Shown here: in pieces, positions 1-6,287 of the stretch
Layout: each line of letters begins with the position of its first letter
How positions within the stretch are numbered: the first letter of the stretch is position 1
Origin: Candidatus Zixiibacteriota bacterium
Lineage (GTDB): Bacteria > Zixibacteria > MSB-5A5 > GN15 > JAAZOE01
Length of the DNA stretch: 7,132 bases
Direction of reading: 5' to 3'
Assembly (NCBI GenBank): GCA_030588275.1
Contig: JAUUYJ010000130.1
Span: forward strand, 1-7,132
Program-made: the position numbers and the translations under genes
Notes under the pieces: model-generated
Databases searched by the model: none
What the model saw: the letters and a program-made list of their open reading frames with translations, nothing else
Told to the model about the DNA's origin: nothing

Positions 1-591
1 CAGATTGCGGGCGGCGATGCGGGCCTCGGCGATGATGGATTCAGTTTCGGAGGAGTAGATGACCCCCATCCTTTTGATCTCACCGACAACTCGCTGGAAA
101 TAATGGAATTGTTTATCAGTCGGAATATCCAAAGTTGCGCCGGTTATGTTACCGCCCGGTAGGCTCATGGAATTGATAAAGCCGGATGAGATTGGGTTTA
201 TCACGGTTGCGAAGACAACCGGTTTTTGGGGAAATGCTTCGGCCGTTTTCAAGGTTGCATAGGAGCCGATTGAGATAAACAGTTCGGGGTCAAATATTTT
301 GAGCTTGGCAAAAATTGCATCGTCGCTTTTGGGATCACCGGTTAGAACAGCTTCTTTATAATCAATTTCAAGGCCGGCCCGCTTGAGTGATTTCTTGATC
401 CCTTTTATTGTGCGGACGGTAGAGACTTCATCGTCAATAGAGATGATTGCGACTTTGCGAGAATTGGTTGCCGTTGCCCAGCTGGATAACAGTAATAAAA
501 GGCAGAGCATTACGAATACAATTCGAGATGCACGTCCCCCCATCATGTATGACACTGCCGGCCAGTTTTTTATCATTGCATTAGTTATCAT
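1..591 (-). CDS. ABC-type substrate-binding protein (PF04392-like), C-terminus cut by left edge
   Basis: This is an exported solute-binding protein of the ABC_sub_bind family (COG2984), read on the minus strand; 197 codons are visible with no stop, and the rest lies off the left edge. Numbered from the ATG at 591, residues 16-41 form a signal peptide: M-M-G-G-R, a hydrophobic run VFVMLCLLLLL, then SSWATA as the likely cleavage site. The mature start KVAIISIDDE (46-55) is a first Rossmann strand. The family signature follows: KPVVFATVINPISSGF (123-138), then LPGGNITGATLD (144-155), and the start of the next strand GVIYSSETE (176-184). Such proteins normally have two alpha/beta lobes and about 300-350 residues, so roughly half is present. 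The start is uncertain: no good Shine-Dalgarno precedes the ATG at 591, 576 or 546, and the signal peptide fits 546 or 543 best. The ligand cannot be told; some relatives bind aromatic amino acids and others sit beside sensor kinases. The gene is divergent from the receptor operon. Confidence 0.85.
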   Translation of the reverse strand, partial: MITNAMIKNWPAVSYMMGGRASRIVFVMLCLLLLLSSWATATNSRKVAIISIDDEVSTVRTIKGIKKSLKRAGLEIDYKEAVLTGDPKSDDAIFAKLKIFDPELFISIGSYATLKTAEAFPQKPVVFATVINPISSGFINSMSLPGGNITGATLDIPTDKQFHYFQRVVGEIKRMGVIYSSETESIIAEARIAARNL

Positions 592-623
592 GTTGCCGAA
601 ATACCGGTCATCCTTTTGGCCCC

Positions 624-629
624 TGTCAA
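624..629 (-). promoter_or_regulatory. Possible -35 box for the substrate-binding protein gene
   Basis: The minus strand reads TTGACA here, an exact sigma-70 -35 consensus, 33 nt upstream of the ATG at 591. The matching -10 is poor: at 17 nt spacing it reads CGGTAT and at 18 nt GGTATT. If used, transcription would start near 594, which suits translation from the inner ATG at 546 better than from 591. The call rests on one hexamer. Confidence 0.25.
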
Positions 630-632
630 TTT

Positions 633-645
633 TTAGGTAACCTAA
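633..645. promoter_or_regulatory. 13-bp dyad, possible operator
   Basis: The sequence TTAGGT-A-ACCTAA is a perfect dyad with 6-bp arms around one base. It sits 3 nt upstream (in the minus-strand sense) of the TTGACA box at 624-629, a usual place for a regulator site. The half-site AACCTAA (639-645) recurs exactly at 807-813, where CCTAA (809-813) faces TTAGG (821-825) across 7 nt. Operator function is inferred; no regulator gene is in the window. Confidence 0.3.
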
Positions 646-748
646 TGACCAGCGGTGCTTTTCAATGATATCGGACAATCCTTACAAATCTTTATTCGCA
701 GGCAGTTTTTAAATCAAGAAATTGTGTCTTTGGGACTTCCAACTAATG

Positions 749-786
749 CTGGATTGCTTTAGTCATTTTAGCGCATTGCAATCCAG
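749..786. repeat. Perfect 9-bp inverted repeat with 20-nt spacer
   Basis: CTGGATTGC at 749-757 is the exact reverse complement of GCAATCCAG at 778-786, with a 20-nt AT-rich spacer. There is no following T-run, so it does not look like a terminator. It could be a two-site operator or a stem-loop in the leader RNA. It lies midway between the divergent genes, about 160 nt ahead of the receptor start. Confidence 0.5.
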
Positions 787-842
787 GTTAATTTTATAGG
801 AAATTGAACCTAAAGGAAAATTAGGATTCTCCGATACCCAAG

Positions 843-893
843 AGGAGGAATAAAGCTCTGCCATCGGCAGAAGTTTTTAAAAAGCTTGCTTTT
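843..893 (+). promoter_or_regulatory. Orphan Shine-Dalgarno followed by leader hairpins
   Basis: AGGAGG at 843-848 is a strong ribosome-binding sequence with no ATG, GTG or TTG at working distance. Just after it, TCTGCC (857-862) and GGCAGA (866-871) pair around a 3-nt ATC loop, followed by five Ts at 874-878, which resembles a small intrinsic terminator. A second weak dyad, AAAAGC (880-885) and GCTTTT (888-893), follows directly. As all this lies upstream of the receptor start, it may act as an attenuator or as a translation-control leader. The stems are short, so the call is tentative. Confidence 0.3.
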
Positions 894-932
894 AACAGAA
901 GTCACATTATGAATATTAGACTAAATATAGAA

Positions 933-938
933 GAGGAG
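933..938 (+). promoter_or_regulatory. Ribosome-binding site deciding the receptor start
   Basis: GAGGAG lies 9 nt before the TTG at 948 and 6 nt before the TTG at 945. The upstream in-frame ATG at 909 has no comparable site in its preceding 20 nt. This site and the signal-peptide layout together point to a TTG start near 948. Confidence 0.55.
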
Positions 939-947
939 TTGGATTTG

Positions 948-3599
948 TTGTCAAAAAGAACGCTGACGATCATATCTGTTATGCTTCTGTTGTCATCCTT
1001 TGCGGCGCAGTCGCTGTGGGGCGGGACAAGTGGTAAGATAGCCGGAATCGTGACAGATGTCGAAACGGGTGGGCCGATTGAGGGGGCAACAATCCGGGTC
1101 GAGGGGACTAATGTCGCCACCTATACCGATTCGGATGGTGAATTTTACATTATTAATGTACCGGTAGGCAAATACAACTTAATTGTTGGGATGCTGGGTC
1201 GGGAATCGGTTAGGTTTGAGGAGGTCAGAGTTTTGATGGATCTGACAACACCCCTCGAATGCACAATGAAAACCAGTCCTCTGGATATGGATCGGGTCGT
1301 TACAGTTCGCGCCGAACGTCCCATCATTCAGAAGGATCAGACCTATTCAGGTGAGATTGTAACCAGAGAACAGATTGCTTCTTTGGCCAACTCCAGAAGC
1401 ATCCAGGCGATCATCTCTAATATGAATGGGACAGTCGAGGATGATAACGGGACGGTCCATGTTCGTGGTGGTCGTCAGGGTACGGTTAGCTACTACTTTG
1501 ATGGCTTTTCAATTCAGGACCCGTTTTTCTCCACACAGGGAATGATGATCGATCCTGAAGCTTTGGAGGAACTATCATTGACCTCCGGAGGTCTATCACC
1601 GGAATATGGTGAAGCGTTGTCTGGTGTTGTTAATGCTATCACGCGTGATGGTTCGCAGGATTTTCATGGCCGGGTACGGATCTATGATGGGTCATCTGAA
1701 ACTTACGATGTCACAAAGGGTCAGTATGCCGGATTTACACGAACCAATAACAATTCTATCGGAGTCGATTTGTCAGGCCCGCTCTTCAATATGGGTGATC
1801 GTACGTCGACATTTTTCTCCGCCTTGGAATATTCCAAGTCCGATGGATATCTACCTCACAGCAATGCCAAATCGTATTCTGGTACCGGAAAATTAGTTGC
1901 CTTTCCGACGAACAATTCTAAAGTAACGGTCAATGCCTCCTATTATTTCCAGGATCGCGATCTATATACGCACCGTGATGTCAACGGCATTTCGTACGAT
2001 TTCAACTTAGATGGATTGGGAAAATCGGAGACAGAATCGTATCTGGTAGGGTTCAAAGGACAGTATAACATGTCAGCCAATACGGTTTTTTCGGGCAGTG
2101 TAAACCGCTTCCGGACCAAAACCAAAATTGCGCCGAGTCACCTGTTCGATACTTATTGGAATAAATGGCCCGGTTACACCGTTGATGCCAATGGCGAATA
2201 TAACGGGTCGATTGATGATAGCAACTACCAAAATTCTTCAGAGTACTTATATACCGGATTCACCTTTGGTAATGATTTTGATCCGGTCTATCATGAGCGA
2301 TTCTCTGCCTATACCGGTGGACAATTCTCTTATTTGTCGCAGTTGAGCAAGAACAATCAGGTAAAAATTGGTGGCGATTTAAGACGCTACGAACTGTATT
2401 ACGACGAGCGGCTATTTTTTAATGCCAAGCCTTATGGTGAGACATATTCAGCCTTTCCCTGGTTTGGTGCCGGTTATGTGCAGGATAAGTTGGAGTTCAA
2501 CGACCTGGTCATGAACTTTGGCGTTCGTTTCGATTATCTTTACGCCGATATGGAGTACTGGAACAATCCGATCGACAAAGATTATCGCAAAAAATCATCC
2601 GCCAAAGTACAATGGTCACCACGACTCGGCTTTTCCCATCCGATATCGGAAAACTCAGTCCTCCATTTTAACTATGGTTACCTGTTCCAGGCGCCCCAGG
2701 CATCCTTGATGTACACCAACCTTGAGGGAAATCTGGAATCTGGTTATCCACTTTTTGGCAACCCCGATCTTGATGCTGAAAAAACGGTTTATTACGAACT
2801 CGGATTCAAGCATCTGTTGGGGGATGCCCTGAGGATGGAATTGACCACCTATTATAAAGATATCAAAGATATGATCGGTGCTCGCGAGGTGGTTGATGAA
2901 GTTGGGAATAGCTATACCGTCTATACCAATTCCGATTACGGCTCCACCAAGGGATTTGATTTTGCACTTGAAAACATCAACCAGGGTTCTATGAGTTGGT
3001 CGTTGCGTTATTCATACATGATGGCTTCCGGCAATGCCTCCGATCCGAACGACTGGTACTATCAGTACTACACGGTAAATGCCAACGATCGTCCGCCGGT
3101 CCCGACACGGGAATATCCGCTGTCATTTGATCAGCGGCACAACCTGACTGCGGTCGCCGATTATCGTGTTAAACCGGGACAAAAGTTGAGCTTCCTCGGC
3201 ACCGACTTACCGACCGCATGGGGAATCAATCTGCTTGGCACCTATGGCTCTGGATTGGCTTATACTCGAACCAGTAAAACTGGCGTTGCTGGTGCTTTGA
3301 ATGCCGAGAGAATGCCATCAACCGTCCGACTTGATATGCGCTTTAACAAGGACTTCTATTTCGCCGGTTATGATGGCAACTTCCTGAGTTTCTTCCTCGA
3401 AATCGAAAACCTGCTTGATCGCAGAAATGTCCTTGATGTTTATACAAACACCGGGGAACCGGATGATGATGGGGACGAGATCTTGACCACCAATACCGAT
3501 TATGAAGAGAGAGTCAGACTGCATGACTTGATGCAGAATGACCCTCAAAACTATGATCGCCCAAGGCAACTCCGTGTCGGATTGTCCTACAACTTTTAG
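948..3599 (+). CDS. TonB-dependent receptor with carboxypeptidase-regulatory-like domain
   Basis: This is an outer-membrane, TonB-gated transporter, 883 residues from the TTG start. The signal peptide is MSKRTLTIISVML, a hydrophobic core and a likely cut after FAA (20). A carboxypeptidase-regulatory-like beta-sandwich follows at about 30-113 (GIVTDVETGGPIEGATIRV; TDSDGEFYIINVPVGKY). A segment DRVVTVRAERP (115-125) precedes the plug (about 130-235), which shows VHVRGGRQGTVSYYFDGF and LSGVVNAITRDGS. The rest is a 22-strand-type barrel with GNPDLDAEKTVYYELGF at about 604-620 and the terminal strand LRVGLSYNF, ending in the Phe typical of barrel proteins folded by BAM. An ATG at 909 would add 13 residues (MNIRLNIEEELDL) before the signal peptide, with acidic residues that are unusual there, and it lacks a ribosome-binding site. 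The substrate is unknown; the carboxypeptidase-like domain is SusC-like, but no SusD gene is present. It is the first gene of the probable operon, with a 21-nt gap to the next. Confidence 0.92.
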   Translation: MSKRTLTIISVMLLLSSFAAQSLWGGTSGKIAGIVTDVETGGPIEGATIRVEGTNVATYTDSDGEFYIINVPVGKYNLIVGMLGRESVRFEEVRVLMDLTTPLECTMKTSPLDMDRVVTVRAERPIIQKDQTYSGEIVTREQIASLANSRSIQAIISNMNGTVEDDNGTVHVRGGRQGTVSYYFDGFSIQDPFFSTQGMMIDPEALEELSLTSGGLSPEYGEALSGVVNAITRDGSQDFHGRVRIYDGSSETYDVTKGQYAGFTRTNNNSIGVDLSGPLFNMGDRTSTFFSALEYSKSDGYLPHSNAKSYSGTGKLVAFPTNNSKVTVNASYYFQDRDLYTHRDVNGISYDFNLDGLGKSETESYLVGFKGQYNMSANTVFSGSVNRFRTKTKIAPSHLFDTYWNKWPGYTVDANGEYNGSIDDSNYQNSSEYLYTGFTFGNDFDPVYHERFSAYTGGQFSYLSQLSKNNQVKIGGDLRRYELYYDERLFFNAKPYGETYSAFPWFGAGYVQDKLEFNDLVMNFGVRFDYLYADMEYWNNPIDKDYRKKSSAKVQWSPRLGFSHPISENSVLHFNYGYLFQAPQASLMYTNLEGNLESGYPLFGNPDLDAEKTVYYELGFKHLLGDALRMELTTYYKDIKDMIGAREVVDEVGNSYTVYTNSDYGSTKGFDFALENINQGSMSWSLRYSYMMASGNASDPNDWYYQYYTVNANDRPPVPTREYPLSFDQRHNLTAVADYRVKPGQKLSFLGTDLPTAWGINLLGTYGSGLAYTRTSKTGVAGALNAERMPSTVRLDMRFNKDFYFAGYDGNFLSFFLEIENLLDRRNVLDVYTNTGEPDDDGDEILTTNTDYEERVRLHDLMQNDPQNYDRPRQLRVGLSYNF

Positions 3600-3620
3600 G
3601 TTGAAACCAGCGAGGATGTA

Positions 3621-6269
3621 ATGAATAAATGGTACTTATTGCGACTCAGCCTTTTGGCGGCCCTGTTGATTCTGATAGGCGCCGGGGTTGTTGCGGGGGC
3701 AATCAGATCGACCGAATTTCCAGCACCGGGAGTGATTGATCAGATCACTCACGACCGGGGTAACCTGGTGACAACGGTCAACAACTTTGGGTATATCGGC
3801 GGTTACTCCTGGGCGGGACGTCCCTCAGGGCGCTGGCCGGCTAACTCCGATCATGATTATCTGGCCGAGATGACCTTCTGGATCGGCGGACTGGATAGTG
3901 CCAATAATGTTTTGTTGGCCAACACCACCGACGACTTCAATCCGATGGTCAACTGGAGTGCGGCGGATGAGCCGACCGATTTCCGTCTTTCGACCGATAC
4001 CGCTTCATTTGCCTACGATGCCTCCGACACTACCGGAGCAGGGATTGGCTTTCCAGCCAACGGTTGGCAGGCATGGGATGCGGTTAACGAAATCTGGGGT
4101 TACAACCAGGTTTATAACTCACTTGATTCGACCTTCTATGATGGCGGTCCGGTTGGCGTGCAGGAATCTATCTGTCGCTTCAAGGATGATGGCACCAATC
4201 AGCCGGTTATGGGACTTGAAATTACCCAGACGATCCGTCAATGGAACTATAAATACAACAAAGATATGATTTTCATCAATTTCACAATAAAAAATGGTAG
4301 CAATCAGGATTATCATGATGTTGCGCTGGGCCTTTATTGCGATTTTGATATTGGTGGTAACGATCCATCGACCGGCGAAAACGGACGATTGGGTGATCTG
4401 GTCGATTCCGATTCGGCCCTCTCTTTGGCCTGGACCTACGATGAAGATGGTTACGACCCCGGTTGGGGACCATCGGTTCAAACCGGATTGATGGGGACGG
4501 TGGTTCTTTCCACACCTGGCGATATCGGTATGACCTCGTTTAATACCGGCCAATGGGAAAACCTGCCGGATAACGATGCTGACCGCTATGCCATGATAAA
4601 CAATACCGAGTTCGATCCTTCATTGGCTCCGACCGATCAGTATTATATTCAAGCGGTTCGCGGAATCAGCTTGGATGCCGGAGAAACAATCGAGTTCAAC
4701 TTTGCTTTGGTTGCGGCCCCCAATAGGGAGTTCTTACTGGAGCGGGCACAAACGGCGAAATCGCTTTTCCAGCAATTTTATATTGGCCCTGCACCACCAC
4801 AGCCGACTGTGCTGACCGGAGTTTCGGGTGACCATAGAATGGAACTGTATTGGAATCAAGATTCCGAAAATTCCATTGAGCTGACGACCGGATTGAAGGA
4901 TTTTGTCGAGTATCGTATTTTCCGTTCAACCGACAAGGGTCAGACATGGGGAACCATGACTCTGAATCCTGATCAATCGGTCGGTCCGGATTTTTATCCA
5001 ATCGCCAAAATTGTTCAGGATGGCTTCGGCAAATACCGGCATCACTTCAGCGAGGAAAATCTTACCAATGGTATGGAATATTGGTACAGCGTTGTTGCCG
5101 TCGATTCCGGCACTCTCGATTTGAATCTGATTGATTCGCTGTCCAATGGCCGAATGTCCCCGGAAACGGCGACCAATACGGTCAGAATAATTCCGCGCGA
5201 TGATCCGCTCGGATTTGATCGTGCGAGCGTTGATTATGTTCACACCAATTCAAGTGGTTGGGACGGGCAATTAAGGAGCCTTCAAATATATGTCGCCGAT
5301 GAGACCGCTTTGACCGGTGATGATTACCGCGTACTGTTTACCGGCGATCTCAACGATCCGACCGTCTATATGTCGATTATAAATGAGACCTACGATGATA
5401 CGCTGTTGGTTGATTCTTTGGTACCAGGACGAAAGGTTGATTATAGCCCAGTTGTTGATGGTCTGCTTTTCGACGTTTCCCAGCCGTTCTACGAATATCC
5501 GGACAGCACTTATCAGACCGCTTTTGCCAGCTCCGGAAACTCGATTGAGGCGGTTTTTGTGGAAAAAACGTACCCTTCGCTTCCTGCTGACCAATTCCTT
5601 AATGATCTTGAAATCAGGTTTACGGCCAACGGTTCGACCGCTTATAACTGGGCTGATGACTCGCCATTGCCGGTACCGTTTGAGGTTTGGAATGTGACAG
5701 AGAACGTTCAGGTCGGTTGCTGGGTGATCGATTGGATGGGGGATGGAGAATTCACGGTTGCCGATGAGGATTATCTGGTTCTCGCTAACCTGCCTGATAG
5801 TACGACGAATTATCCGGGCACCGCCTGGCCCAACTATGTCACTTGGTATATGCAGTTGGAAACCACATCGACTCCTACGACCGGAGATGTTTTTACCATT
5901 TTGGGTCCGGGGATTTTGTCATCAGATGATAACGTGACCTTTACCGCTGACAAACATGCGATCATTGCCAGCACAGCCACGGCTGATCTCAAAAAGATCC
6001 ATGTCGTTCCCAATCCTTACATGGGATACGCCAAGTGGGAATCCGGTTTTATTCCGAAAATCCAGTTTGTCGATCTGCCGGAAAAATGTACGATCCGAAT
6101 CTACACCCTCGCTGGCGAACAGATCAGTACCGTTGAGCATGACGGTACCGGTTCTGAAGATTGGAATCTCCAATCGTCAGCCGGGCGTGGTATTGCATCC
6201 GGTATTTATCTGTACCATGTTGAAAGTTCAGTTGGCAATTACACCGGCAAGTTTGCCGTAATCAGATAG
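3621..6269 (+). CDS. Large secreted protein of unknown function with FnIII-like and T9SS type A-like sorting domains
   Basis: I do not recognise a specific function for this 882-residue protein. The start ATG follows GAGGA (3612-3616) at 4 nt, and residues 1-27 form a signal peptide (MNKWYLLRLSLLAALLILIG, then AGVVAGA). The N-terminal block has FGYIGGYSWAGRPSGRWPA and YLAEMTFWIGG (about 54-95), a pattern I associate with FCB secreted proteins of unknown role. Acidic, glycine-rich stretches DFDIGGNDPSTGENG (241-255) and DEDGYDPGWG (274-283) resemble calcium-binding loops. A fibronectin type III-like domain spans about 389-496 (MELYWNQ, EYRIFRSTDKG, YWYSVVAVDSG). The region from about 520 to 785 is beta-rich and unassigned. 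The last 92 residues (791-882) match the T9SS type A / FlgD-Ig-like fold: VVPNPY at 795-800, IRIYTLAGEQI, ASGIYLYHV at 859-867 and GKFAVIR at the end. It is probably exported to the periplasm and then across the outer membrane. No catalytic motif was seen, so a structural or binding role beside the receptor is likeliest. Confidence 0.85.
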   Translation: MNKWYLLRLSLLAALLILIGAGVVAGAIRSTEFPAPGVIDQITHDRGNLVTTVNNFGYIGGYSWAGRPSGRWPANSDHDYLAEMTFWIGGLDSANNVLLANTTDDFNPMVNWSAADEPTDFRLSTDTASFAYDASDTTGAGIGFPANGWQAWDAVNEIWGYNQVYNSLDSTFYDGGPVGVQESICRFKDDGTNQPVMGLEITQTIRQWNYKYNKDMIFINFTIKNGSNQDYHDVALGLYCDFDIGGNDPSTGENGRLGDLVDSDSALSLAWTYDEDGYDPGWGPSVQTGLMGTVVLSTPGDIGMTSFNTGQWENLPDNDADRYAMINNTEFDPSLAPTDQYYIQAVRGISLDAGETIEFNFALVAAPNREFLLERAQTAKSLFQQFYIGPAPPQPTVLTGVSGDHRMELYWNQDSENSIELTTGLKDFVEYRIFRSTDKGQTWGTMTLNPDQSVGPDFYPIAKIVQDGFGKYRHHFSEENLTNGMEYWYSVVAVDSGTLDLNLIDSLSNGRMSPETATNTVRIIPRDDPLGFDRASVDYVHTNSSGWDGQLRSLQIYVADETALTGDDYRVLFTGDLNDPTVYMSIINETYDDTLLVDSLVPGRKVDYSPVVDGLLFDVSQPFYEYPDSTYQTAFASSGNSIEAVFVEKTYPSLPADQFLNDLEIRFTANGSTAYNWADDSPLPVPFEVWNVTENVQVGCWVIDWMGDGEFTVADEDYLVLANLPDSTTNYPGTAWPNYVTWYMQLETTSTPTTGDVFTILGPGILSSDDNVTFTADKHAIIASTATADLKKIHVVPNPYMGYAKWESGFIPKIQFVDLPEKCTIRIYTLAGEQISTVEHDGTGSEDWNLQSSAGRGIASGIYLYHVESSVGNYTGKFAVIR

Positions 6270-6287
6270 AAAGTGCAGGAGAATAGA

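Larger units (their letters stand above)
592..947. promoter_or_regulatory. Divergent intergenic control region
   Basis: No coding gene is supported in this stretch, which separates the minus-strand substrate-binding protein from the plus-strand receptor operon and must hold promoters for both. It is AT-rich compared with the flanking genes. I found no convincing complete sigma-70 promoter for the operon and no clear Bacteroidetes-type TAnnTTTG box. A weak candidate is TTGCTT (754-759) with TGCAAT (777-782), 17 nt apart, lying across the 749-786 inverted repeat. Short dyads, an orphan Shine-Dalgarno and hairpins are listed separately. Confidence 0.6.

Noticed and set aside
383..640. Plus-strand 85-codon open frame
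   Set aside because: It overlaps the substrate-binding protein on the opposite strand, which has a recognisable signal peptide and family motifs; the plus-strand product has no such features.
902..1120. Minus-strand 72-codon open frame over the receptor start
   Set aside because: It is antisense to the signal peptide and carboxypeptidase-like domain of the receptor, and its product resembles no protein I recognise.
948..3599. A SusC/SusD polysaccharide-utilisation pair
   Set aside because: The receptor has a SusC-like carboxypeptidase domain, but the next gene lacks the SusD fold features (TPR helices, lipobox) and no glycoside hydrolase is nearby.
3600..3620. Terminators between the three plus-strand genes
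   Set aside because: The gaps at 3600-3620 and 6270-6287 are too short and contain no GC stem with a T-run.
4119..4553. Minus-strand 144-codon open frame
   Set aside because: It lies wholly inside the secreted protein gene, antisense to its acidic-loop region; the plus-strand frame is continuous and has clear domains.
5271..5594. Minus-strand 107-codon open frame
   Set aside because: It is antisense within the secreted protein gene and the product shows no domain, signal peptide or plausible context.
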